This document shows, piece by piece, positions 46,668 through 57,290 of a stretch of 64,000 bases of DNA. Made by a program: the position numbers and the translations under genes. The notes under the pieces are model-generated. The model ran no database searches, was not told where the DNA came from, and saw only the letters and a list, made by a program, of their open reading frames with translations. The stretch spans positions 1-64,000 of the forward strand of contig MSJI02000489.1 of NCBI GenBank assembly GCA_001931905.2, given 5' to 3'. How positions within the stretch are numbered: position 1 is the first letter of the stretch; every line of letters starts with the position of its first letter. This DNA is from Cladosporium sp. IMV 00045 (taxonomy: Eukaryota; Ascomycota; Dothideomycetes; Cladosporiales; Cladosporiaceae).

Positions 46668-46787
46668 ACATACGACCATAGGTCAGTGAAAACTGGGCAT
46701 CCCGTCCGCTCTGCCATACATAAGCACTGAACCGGGCGACTAGTACTAGAGTGGGTGACCATCTGGGAATCCCGCCTGTTGTATGTT
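46668..46787 (+). rRNA. 5S ribosomal RNA
   Basis: A 120-base match to fungal 5S rRNA, beginning acatacgaccataggtcagt and ending cctgttgtatgtt. The two ends form a 9-bp helix I (acatacgac with gttgtatgt, one G-U pair), ggtcagtg pairs with cactgaacc as the next helix, and the internal control sequence gggtgggtgacc-like block is present as gagtgggtgacc. A T5 stop lies 11 bases downstream. Single dispersed 5S genes are usual in Pezizomycotina. Complete pairing suggests a working gene. Confidence 0.92.
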
Positions 46788-46797
46788 TTGGGACCTC

Positions 46798-46802
46798 TTT
46801 TT
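46798..46802 (+). terminator. RNA polymerase III terminator of 5S
   Basis: A run of five T on the sense strand shortly after the 5S 3' end. Confidence 0.7.
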
Positions 46803-47127
46803 GCTAGGATGATCGGGAGCCTGGAAAAGTCAAGCATTATTCCTACGATTATGCACAGTTTTGTATGACATTCATCGCTAATCCATTTCGCAGTATAATC
46901 TTTCTGGTACCCAGAACAAAGCATTCGACAACGCCATGGAAGCACTGCGGAATAGCTCACCCGAGGCGAGGTCTGAAGAGCTCAACCCCGCTGCTTATGG
47001 TAAGCTACAATATGTATTCTCTGCTTCCCACAATAACTAATATCATATCGCGTATGGTAAAATGCTCTATCTCCCCTACAACCGACAGACTGACAGATAG
47101 ATCTTGCAAATCCTCTTATAGCACACG

Positions 47128-49023
47128 ATGTTCACATATACTTCCTTGCCTGATGCTACTAAGCAATTGCGACTACTATCCTTTGACGCTTCATCTTCTG
47201 AGACTCACCTATCCTGTATGAGTTGGCAGACTGTCCCAACTACTTCGCGATATCATACTACTACGGCGACGCGTCGCTTCGCGAGGCCATCACGATTAAT
47301 GAAAAGGGCACCGACATCAATCGAAACGGTTGGCAAGCGTTGCAGCAAGCCAGGCAACATAATCAAGCTGACAGTTTCTACTGGCTCGATTCTCTCTGCA
47401 TTGAGCAGACCGATCTTGACGAAAAAGCCATACAGGTCCACAAGATCGGAGCCATTTTCACTGGAGCTAGCGAGGTCCTGGCTTATTTTGGACCTGAAAG
47501 CGACGACAGCGACTTCTTGATGCAGGTTCTCGCGAAGTTCCCCCAACAAGATCATGCACAACCCATCATGACACAATGGCGCGCGATGGAAGACGAAGAG
47601 TAACAACGCGTGCGTGACTGGCTCGTGTCTCTAGGCAGTGACTTTGAGCGTTTCGCAACCGCCTTGAAAGCTTTCGGCAAACGTCAATTTTTCTGGCGAG
47701 TGTGGATCTATCAGGAGATGTACCTTGCTGCAAAAGTAAGGATGATCTGTGGTACCGAAGTGGCGAACATGCAAGCCTTGAGCGAGATCACACTGGTCTG
47801 CTCGAGGTTACATTATGACCCCAAAGAAGTACAAGCGCCGCTTCGAAAGATGCTGGAGGAGGCTGGTATATCGTTGCGAATGTCAGATCCAATACTTGGT
47901 GAATTACACACCATGGTTACGCAGCTTCACCGAGACAACCAAGCTCCAAGAATGCTGAGATATGGGCTCGCTACTTTCTCCACTGTCCAGATGGCGCTCA
48001 GCAATCTACAATGTGCAGATGCTAGAGACAAGGTCTTCGCCACACTCGCATTGTTTGGAACCTCCTGCAACATCCTCCCTGACTACAAGATCTCTCAGTT
48101 CCAACTGGCTCTGAAGATCTTGCGCGAATGCCCCTCTTTGGAATCTACGGGCGGAATGTATCTGGAACTTACTAAGCACCTGTGCGCGAATCTTCGAACG
48201 GCCCCATATACCGAAGAAGTAAAGGGCGCGCTTGCCAGAAACCAGGCTCCTCGTCTCAGCAATCTCGAATGTCCAGCTCCCAACGACGGTTCTATGACAC
48301 TGAGGCAACGAACGACGTGGGCTTGTCAGGTCTTGGCAACTACCTCTGGACAGATGACTGCGCCCTTTTTTTTTTGATCAGGCGACAGACCCGGACCTGC
48401 GACCACTAGTAGACAGCATTAGCAAGATCGTCTACGTGGGTCAGCAACCAGTAGCGATATCTACTTGCGACCTTGCTGCCGGTGATTGGATTGTGGCTCT
48501 ACGAGAATACAGCCGTCATTTGAGGATTGGCGATGCAATCTTTGGTCTTGTAATCAGAAGGAGGGAAATGGACACATATGACATTGTGGGAGTGGCAACT
48601 TTCGTCCCAGGCTGCCAGCCTTGTGTTTCCTGGGAGTCTTGCAAGTGCCAATTCGGGCGCCGATTCCATACGGACTTTTACACCAAGTTTGCCATTGAGT
48701 TTGACCCCGAGGAACTACTCTTGCTCTGTATACGACTACATGCACCTTTCGGGATGAAGAGAGCTCTGTCGAATCAGGAACAGGACCTACCTGAGCCACC
48801 TGCTGGCCTGCCGATACAATGGCATGCGAGCTTCGCAATGCGCCATGACGTTGCAGCACCAATTAATGTTCCCTCTAAGCTTCCTCTTCGTCCAGAACCT
48901 ATGGATCGCGAGCTAGCATTCAAACGACCCTCGTTAGTACAAAGCCCGAATTACGATACCATATCTACTAAGGCAGCAGATGCTCATATTGTCCACAAGG
49001 GATTGACAGGCTATTGTGCATAA
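47128..49023 (+). pseudogene. Broken HET-domain (heterokaryon incompatibility) gene
   Basis: The start MFTYTSLPDATKQLRLLSFD is typical of HET proteins. The HET blocks follow as YFAISYYYGDASL and FYWLDSLCIEQTDLDEKAIQ with IFTGASEVLAYFGPES. The C-terminal part ends with DLAAGDWIVALREYS and a long tail to 49023. The frame is broken at least four times. Two extra bases lie near 47219 between LSC and ELADC. An in-frame TAA lies at 47601. A shift near 48285-48295 takes the frame from CPAPNDGS to FYDTEATNDVG. A homopolymer of ten T at 48366-48375 gives the last shift; eleven would restore the frame to FFFDQATDPDLRPLVD. No introns explain these. It neighbours the NLR with only the 5S gene between. 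HET proteins normally drive incompatibility cell death. Confidence 0.8.
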
Positions 49024-49173
49024 ATGGGGAGCATTTCTTTCGTTGTCATTATAATGTCATAGGTAGTGGGTAGAGTAGTGTAATGGACCGCGAAAGGCGC
49101 GGCTGGGGATTGGCTAAGACCCCTACTCTCACGCTTCAATCTTGATCTTGACAGCATACATGTACTTGAACCT

Positions 49174-49512
49174 GTGATGCGTGTTCGTCACTGTGCCATC
49201 ATGGGTGGTGGTAGTACATTGCATCCAAGCCTCAAAGGATTAACGATCTGGGAGAGTTTCCTCTTCCTGCTCGCTGAAAGCCTTTTGTTCAAGATCGATC
49301 GTTTCTATTCAGCCGACCAACTGCTTACAATTCTGCAGCTTTCTCTTGCTTCCGGAGCAGATGTCAAACACTGTCGACATTCGTACGGATTCCCAAGTTT
49401 GAATGTTTTACTTGCACACTCGCTCGGCGCTTGCGATGATTCGAAGGGAGGAGATCTTGACAAGCTCAAAGGATTATTGGTTAAGTATGGCTTGAGTTAC
49501 GGCAAACTATGA
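49174..49512 (+). pseudogene. Possible C-terminal relic of an NLR-type protein
   Basis: A 112-residue open frame contains GLTIWESFLFLLAE, QLLTILQLSLASGADVKHC and DLDKLKGLLVKYGLSYG. This pattern (WE-F-LLL, then L-ASGAD, then a closing L-LL--G helix) resembles the ankyrin-like C-terminus of fungal NACHT-type proteins. Nothing upstream extends it. It begins just after the HET pseudogene. The identification is tentative. Confidence 0.45.
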
Positions 49513-50492
49513 GAAGCATAGGATTGCGGGAGCCTTCATACGGGCAGCCACACGACAGTGAGACATTCTTGCGGCATGTAAGCGGACGCACGGGGATTTG
49601 TCGAGGTCTTGAATCATCAGTAACCAAGACGAACCGATCGATCGCTAAGACCATGGAGGTTGTATTGGAGCGTTTCAATCACTTGCTGTTGCATGAATGA
49701 CGTCCAAACCAAAGTTGCGCCAACTACTTTGAAGCATCCACTTCCTGTTTGTAGATATGAGCGATATTTTCCTACGTCCAAGACACTGAGCAAGCTCGTA
49801 GCTTCGCGTCAGCAGGTCGCCCGGTCGTTAGACGTGGCATTCTAGTGGCCATGCTTAAGACGGATAATACTGCTTTCATATCGCCAGGAGGAGAGGTACC
49901 ACTTATCCTTCAGGCGCCCTGACGCCACATCACGTCTGACCTCCACCTTGCCGAAGGTCGTACAGCCTTTCGTTCAGCCTGATCTCCTTGCGGGGCAAGG
50001 ATACGCGACATGAGGACCAAGTACAGAAGTGAGGTCAAGCAAAGGGTAAGCAAGGGTAAGCTATTGGGAAAGGAGTGCGTATGTGCTCGATCAATCTTAG
50101 TGAGCAGGTCTTCACAAAAATTGCAACAGGGGATTCAATCGGATCTTTTGGAAAGAAAGTATGTCTTTGTCTGGTGGTCTTGCTATGAACATTCCTGAAA
50201 CGCCAATTTTCAACCAGAACGCAGGGGGAGAGGAAAGAATCAAATAAGAGAAAAGACTAACACCAAACGAGTGAATGATGGCCGGTGGTGTTTACAAGAA
50301 CGAAAGATAACCTCCTCCATCTCAGCTTCCAAGAGCGCCAGTGCCGGATAGTAGAAGAAATCCAAAGGAAGGGTATCGCCAGAACTCCGAAACAGCAAAA
50401 CAACGAGAGGCAAAAAAGCGCCTATACACAAGCACGCGAACAGTCTCCATCCTTCATCCTTCATCTATCATCGTGGAACTTCGATCCCATCA
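49513..50492. other. Spacer
   Basis: Marks the end of the accessory block. It includes the 3' flank of the F-BAR gene. No gene supported. Confidence 0.5.
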
Positions 50493-53466
50493 TTAACAGT
50501 TCTTAAGGTAGTTGCTGGGAACCAAACCAGGTCTGCCGTTCTTGCCAACGACTTCGGCCTCCCACCAGCCGTCGTCTTGAAGGCGGAGAACGGCCAGGAT
50601 GTCGCCCTTGCTGAAAGACAGTTCTTCGGGGATGGCGGCTTGGTACATGTACATGGCACGAGCTGGGTGGAGTGTTAGCACATCGATGCGTGTGAAAGTT
50701 GATCAAAAGGGGGGAACTTGCAGTAGTGGATGATCGGTCTGCCATCTTTGGTCATTTGGCGCTGGGTGCCCTGGCTCTGGCTGCGGTTCCTCGTCGCCAG
50801 CTGCTGGCTGCTCCAGCCTTGCGAGCTGTCGCCGTAGTAGGAGCTTTGTGGTCTGGCTGCGCGCTGCTGACCGCCGCCGTAGCCATCTCCGCCCGGAGCG
50901 AGCTGCAGTGCCATTGCACCGCCAACGTCGCCGCCGCGGCTGCTTGGAGGACGGCTACCGGCACCTCCCATAGAGCTGCCAGGGCGGGCGTAGGCTGGGT
51001 TGGGCGAAGCGGCGCGCGGAGCCTGGGCTTGGTAGCCGGGAGAGTTGCCGCGAGATGCGTAGCCGCCGTAGCTCGTGGTTTGCTTTTGCGGGCTGACGGA
51101 TCCCGTACGCGGGCGACCTGTGGGAGTGCCATACGTGTTGGGAGAGGCGCCGCTGAACGATTGACGCTGGTCACCAGTGAAAGAAGGCCTGGGGCTGGTG
51201 CTACGAAGCGGTGCAGGAACCGGAGAAGTAGCACGGTTATCTCCACCCCTGCTGCCCATGCCGCCGCGAGATGCCGGACGTGCAGGTCCTGGGTTTTGCG
51301 CAGCAGAGTTGAACATGTCACGTTTCTGGGCTACGAAACGCTCGGTTGTCTTCTGCATGTCGCGGCTTGTGTGAGCTGGTTGCGGTGCACCGAGACGGCT
51401 TACGGGCGGCTGATCGTAAGCAGGTGGCGGCGTGTTGCGAGTGCTGCTGGCTGCAAATGGCGTGGGCACAGCACCGACGGGAGCGCCGCGAGCATCGACG
51501 TTAGGCGCCGGGGTCGACATGCCATAGTGTCTGTCCGCGCTCTGGCGAACAGAAGCCTGCTTGGCAACACCCTTGAGCTCTGCAAGAGCTTGTGCGATCG
51601 GGTCCTGGCCTTGCTGGCCCGCGTTCTTCGATGCCTGAGCGTTGCCACGGGGGTCTGGAGAAGCAACATCGAATACGTTGTCGCCAACACCGAGTTGGTA
51701 GTTGGTGGCCCGAGGGTCAACCTGCTCTGCCTCCGGAGTAGGAGATGGCTGCTTCGCTTGCCAGGTGTTTGCCCTGTTGTGGGCACCAAAGGCAGGCTTG
51801 ACAGGACTGGTATTGGCGCTCTCTGCTCCACGGTTTCCTGCTGGCGCCCATGGGTTGCGAGCGACCGGAGCAGCAGAGTTGGAGCGGCCCGACTCCTTGT
51901 TCTTCAAACTCCTGCGGCGGAAAGGAGAGTTGAAGAATCCACTCTTCTTCTTCTGCACTGGCTTTGGCTCCGGCTCGTTGGATACCTCCGAAAGCCCTGA
52001 GCCATTGTAGTTTTTGATAGGCGACTGCTGACCGCTCATTGGTTCCATGTCGGATAGAGATGTCGGGTTGGTGTAATCGCTGTGCTGCTCCTGGCTCCCA
52101 TTGCTTGACGCCCTCACGGGAGACCGGTGCGAGTTTGTAGATGGAGGACGACAGAATTGGGTCATGCCATCCGTTGGATACGGGTTGTGAGGGATCTGAG
52201 GCGCATCGTTGTAGGGGTTGTGCTGCGAAGACGCAGAAGGGTTGAGTGGAGGTACGCCACTGCCAAATGATCCCTTTCCATTGAAAGAAGAGCTCAGTGG
52301 ATGCGCATGGCCGCTTCCAGTCGATGCCCTGGGATCAAACATGTCCAGCGATGGACGTCCTTTGGGGAGACCCATCTCTTCCCGCAGACTTGAGTCTGGG
52401 TCGTGGTGAGACTCGAAGGTGCTGGGTTGTGGGGATGAACTCCTGAAAGTAGGGTTCATTGTGCGTTGGAACTGTGCCACAGAGTAGGCACCGTCGTCGG
52501 AATCGGCTGTTGAGGCGTTGTCGTCGACGTCGCCGCGGCAGAAGTTGATGTACTTGGGCGGATCGGGAATTTCTTGACCAGTGCCGTGCTCGGTGATGAA
52601 CGTTGTAATATCCTTCTCGACGTCGCAATCCTCGAGGCTCAATCGCACCTTCTCACAGCTTTGGTCGTCACTCACACAAACGGTAGACGAGATGTTGGCA
52701 AAGCTCCACAGGCTGCTCTTGAAGAAGTCGACGCGTTCCTCTTCCAAGTCTTGGAACTTGTCGCAAGCGGCCTTCCACTCTCTGTTCCACCTGCCAGTGG
52801 TCTCTTCGAGAATCTTGACCGCCATTTCGTATTCATTGCTGTTAGAACTCATCTGGGCTTGTGTCTTCTCGAGCTTTGCCTTGTTTTTACGCTCTTCCTG
52901 TCCCATAACCATGTGGCCCTGCGCAAGGTATCCCTTGATTTTGAGGCAGTCTTGTTCGTAGCGGTCTCTTGTTTTGTTGACAGTGATAGTCTGTTGGTTT
53001 TTGGTCTTGAGCAGCTTCTCAATGCCACCTTGTACCATTTTTCGCCTTTCTTTGATTCCTCCAGCAAATGTAGCTAAAGGGTCCTCGAGCTCGGACTTCA
53101 TTTGTTGTGCGATCATTCCGTGTTGTTTGCCCATGCTTTCTGCCTCCGCCTTGACGACATCCATGCTCATGCGGAGGGTTCCGCCCTCGCATGATCCAAG
53201 AGGCTTCTTGGCAAGGTTGAGTAGCTTCTTTGCATAGTCGGCTTCGATGGCTGCTCTTGCGGCGTAGAAGGCGTGGAGTTCGTCGCCTGATATTTTGGCA
53301 TTGTGAAGTCGTGTGAGAAGAGGCGTAACACCGGCATCGTCTTTGCCCCAGAAGTTGTTGGCGACTATATTATTGTTAGCATACGCGCAGAATCCCAGAG
53401 ATGACAAAAGCTCTTACAGGACAGAGTGACCGTAGGGCCGTCTGAGCCCGCCACGGTCGGTGGCAT
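50493..53466 (-). CDS. F-BAR and SH3 cytokinesis protein (Hof1/Cdc15/Imp2 type)
   Basis: Three minus-strand exons, 53466-53418, 53364-50722 and 50662-50493, encode 953 residues. An F-BAR domain covers about 17-280 (FWGKDDAGVTPLLTRLHNAK, ARAAIEADYAKKLLNLAKK, NREWKAACDKFQDLEEERVD). A 600-residue Pro/Ser/Gln-rich disordered linker follows, with many Ser-Pro sites suitable for kinase control. The SH3 domain is at about 897-953 (ARAMYMYQAAIPEELSFSKG, GWWEAEVVGKNGRPGLVPSN). Yeast and fission yeast relatives bend membrane and organise the contractile ring and septum; the filamentous counterpart should act at septa. Intron 2 uses a GC donor (T|GCAAGT) and CCCAG acceptor; no GT donor keeps the frame and gives IHYSRAMYMY, so a GC-AG intron is the best model. 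Confidence 0.9.
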
Positions 53467-54818
53467 GCTGTGGCCGAACGAATGTGTGTTCTTATTTTGT
53501 TATGCGTATCGAATCGACGGATGCAGGATGTTATTGATGAGACAGTCGGCGCAGTGTAAGCGAGTGTACTGGACGCCTTGAACGAGAGAGTCGTGATTGA
53601 ATTGCTTGAGGAATGTAGTGGTGATAGTAGACCCGTGTGCAGCAGGCCACCCTACTCGTCATCAATCCACCGCCTCCAGGGCTTCTGTTGATGTTTCTCC
53701 GCGCGTTCGCTGTCGGGGCAACTGAAGTCGCTTGTCGCTTGTGGCTCGGGTCGCCGCGTCGTCGGGTATCGCGATCGCCAGCCGTTAGCGCTCTCACACA
53801 CCGTGACCAATCAATAACATAACACCAGTCCCCCATGATCCTTCGTCTCGTTTCCATCGCCTTATGCTCATGGAATTGCCCAAAAGGCAAGTCAGCTGTC
53901 TCGTCAGGTCGCGGCTGATATAAATGGTTCTTTATCCATTTCGCTGATCGCCAAAGTGGACGACATACTACTGTTTTACCTCGCCTCCAGACTGTCACGC
54001 TGCGACCTAGGGCACCGTTATAATCAAACTTCATAATTACCCAAGAGACACTTCTCAGTTTCGCCGCGGCCCAAAAATGATCAGTCTAGTAGCACCGCCC
54101 TTTGACAAACCCCCGCGCTGTCTTAAGCCAGCGAACTGCCACTGCAACACCAAGCTCACAGCCCAATATGGGATTCCCGTGGCAGGGCAACGGCGTTGGG
54201 GGCGAAGCACAACCGCAGCACACAACGGTCCGACACCAATCCTACAAACACCTGAGGATCTAATAAGACATTTCATGTGTGCCTGAAGGCGACTCCGCTA
54301 AATGCTGCGGTCCATTTCGATGTGCACCGTCCAACCTAATAACCTGAAGCAAACCTTACCACACCCACACCCGCACGATGCGCTATTTGTAACCTCGTGT
54401 AGACGTGGCCAGGTAATGCAAAAGTCATCGCGATGATTCGACGCAGGACAACAGTGGATTAGAGCTCACTAATGGCCTTAGAAGTTACTGTAACTTTCTG
54501 TCATTACCGAGCCCATGAAGCTCATACGTTTGCTGGTCAATGACTTCCCGCTTCGCTGACCTTCACTTGCTCGATCTTACGCGAATCATCTTTGACCAAT
54601 GAATTTTACGCCTTTCCCACATCCCCTGCCTCAGGATGGTGTGGTGAATGCTGCTGCATTTTTTCTACTGAGGCTGGGTAGCTGCGCCGACCTGGCTTTC
54701 TTGCAATACCATCGATGCTCCCATCGGGGTCCGGTCGGTACACATGGCTTTTCTTTGTACATTTCGAGCACAAACCACCCTGTTCTTTCCCATAATCCAT
54801 CCCTAACGTTTCGTCACC
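53467..54818. other. Divergent promoter region
   Basis: Upstream of the F-BAR gene (minus) and of the RBR gene (plus). No coding or RNA signal recognised. Confidence 0.5.
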
Positions 54819-56882
54819 ATGCCTGGACACAAGTTCCTTTCTAGGTTTCGATCGAGTAAATCATCGAACGCTCAAAACGATGTCGAAAATTCGATGCTAC
54901 AACCTTCCTCCAGCGTATCGTCAAGCCGGTTCGCTGTAGTCGACTCGAACTGGAATGAAGGGTGGTTCTTGAACGAGTCGCTTGTCAGCAGTCAAGAGGA
55001 TGTTGACCTCTCTTCAGACTACGGCAATTACATGAATATACCGCAGTACTGGAATAGATCTGGCCATCCCGCATCTCAAAACCCCCCTCCGGAGCCACCT
55101 CCATCGTATGGAGCCACTCACGAGGCAATAGTCAAGCAATGCAACGACGTACAAATGGAGATAGACGCCCAAACCACTGCAAGTCGCTCATCTCTTGGAA
55201 GTGGACAACTACATGAAGAGCTGCTTGGCGCGTTGATCAAGAAGAGAACAGAACTGCGGAAGCAGCTATACACGTTTGAGCGGGTGCGCAGGACGACATT
55301 TCTGGGATCACTATCTCAGAATGCGCAACATGCTCAAACTTCACTTTCAACACCTCCTCGTGACCCTTCCTCACCTTGGTCTCGGAATGCAAGGTACTTC
55401 CAGGAACATATCGGCGATTCACGGAGCGCTCAACATTTGGCTCAAAGACAGGCAGGTCTCCACTTCGGTCGCTTGCGAACTGGCGGGCTCGTCAGTAGTA
55501 ACACCGCCCTTCAAAGCTGGTTTCACAGCACCGACACCCTCAACACTTCCGATGCAGATGATGTGCAATGGCGCTCGGCAGAGGAGATCCAACAACTTTC
55601 CGTAGATCAGAACGACCCAATCCCCGATCCTGCCATCGGATCGTCCAATCGCCATGCCGATACAGCGAACAGAGACCGCATCTCGGCAAGCAGCCTTGCT
55701 AGTGCGTACGAGATGCAAATCGCAACGGCACTGGCAGTCGAGTAGACAGTGGAATAAACTTGAACGACGGTCAACCCTCCAACGACATAGATGGACAGGC
55801 AAAGGGAAAGCCAAAGCAACCACACAGAACGATGCTATCATGCTGCCCAACGTGCCGTGGATGAGCCACGATAAAGCTCGAGTCGACTCGAGAGATGGCA
55901 CTCAGGAGAAGCACCAAGAGGCCAGCCAGACCCAGAATCTCGCAGGCCAGCATCAACAAGCTCAACAAAACTCACAAAACAACACACGCAACGACACGAC
56001 CTCTTCGGGTCCCAGTCAGACCTCATCCTAGTCCCCCAATTCCGCGACTGCGCAGTCTGCGCCGAAACCAAAACCATCTTCGAATTCTCCCCCCGACCCG
56101 CAACCTCAACCTGCACCCACACAGTCAACACATGCAAAGAATGCATCTCCTCCTGGCTCGCCTCCGAACTCGAAGACAAAGGCCACCAACACCTCCAATG
56201 CCCCGAATGCTCCTCGCCACTCTCCCACGAAGACGTGCGCCGCTCCGCTACACCAGAGACATTCGCTCTCTACGACCGTCGCGCCGCTCACGCTGCCTTC
56301 TCAGACCTGCCGGAATTTGCATGGTGTCTTGCGCCAGGATGTGGAAGCGGCCAGATGAATTTTGGTTCTCGTACGAGCATTTCATGCGCTGCGCTGCTTG
56401 CGATTATCAGCAGTGTCTGCACCATCGTACCGCGTGGCATCAGGGTGAGACGTGCGAGCAGTATAGCTATAGAGTCAGCGGGCAGAAAGCGGTGGATGAG
56501 GAGAATTTGACGCAGGCTGTTATTGATGACTTCTCCAAAATTTGCCCGGGACCGGGATGTGGTTGGAGGATTGAGAAGGTTACGGGGTGTGACCAGTAAG
56601 TGAAAGAAGCTTCACACTCACAGGCTAGCACTATGATTGATGCTAACATATGTCTCAGCATGACATGCCGCAAATGCCGGCACCAATTCTGCTGGGAGTA
56701 TGTCAATCCGAAGAGCCACAAAAAAGTCGCAGGAGCATAGCTGACCTTAACGCAGATGCCTCGCATCTCAGAGCGACATCAAAACCAAAGGAGACAAAGC
56801 CCACCTTGTGGGCTGCAAATATCGACCAACAACCGACGCTGTCGGCCACAGAGGTGTGACTTGGCCTTTTAACATGCACTGA
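54819..56882 (+). pseudogene. RBR-type E3 ubiquitin ligase with frame breaks
   Basis: The N-terminal 308 residues (54819-55741) are disordered, with helices near GQLHEELLGALIKKRTELR and SASSLASAYEMQIATALAVE. A 49-nt intron 55742-55790 is plausible. RING1 reads [11 protein letters not shown], then [15 protein letters not shown] and [10 protein letters not shown]. The IBR part reads [14 protein letters not shown] and then [15 protein letters not shown], but these lie in different frames, with no usable intron between (break near 56365). Another unexplained shift lies before RING1, around 56015. RING2 is intact over two good introns (56596-56658, 56698-56755) and reads [30 protein letters not shown], including the catalytic Cys of HMTC. 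RBR ligases pass ubiquitin through that Cys to substrates. It could be a pseudogene or a sequence error at one or two places; the domains themselves look well preserved. Confidence 0.7.
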
Positions 56883-57290
56883 GTGACACGCAGAAATAGC
56901 TTTCACTGCGCTAGAAAGACGATACAGTAAAAGCAACGACAGAGCACACGCCACGTCGATGGCAGTCATGACCATATCACTTTCTGGAGAGCAACCGATG
57001 CGAAAGAAGACCAAGGCATCGGCAGGACCTCCGGTGTACGGCATCTGCGAACAGACATATACTTAGCCTCTTGGGAGCATTTCAGAGTGCATTCTCCCGG
57101 GATCGATCTGGCACGAGGAGTCATTGATTGGGTTGGTATGATTCTACTGGAATGAGATACAAATTGCAAAAAGCTTACAAAGCTCTGTGTGTAATCTATC
57201 AGGAGCGTTCAGTCCATTATCGACCCCACATAGCAAGACCAGCAAACCCTCCCAGTTGATTTCTCATTATCTCATGACCGCTTAATCGCT
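56883..57290. other. Spacer between convergent genes
   Basis: 3' flanks of the RBR and malate transporter genes. Nothing else seen. Confidence 0.5.

Noticed and set aside
46700..47127. Upstream exon for the HET gene
   Set aside because: MFTYTSLPDAT at 47128 is a normal HET N-terminus, and the preceding frames have no coding character.
28690..50492. A complete secondary-metabolite cluster
   Set aside because: Only two candidate tailoring enzymes are present; no synthase, dedicated regulator or transporter of that type was seen.
50699..52000. 433-codon plus-strand frame opposite the F-BAR gene
   Set aside because: It mirrors the GC-biased linker of the real gene and has no motif of its own.
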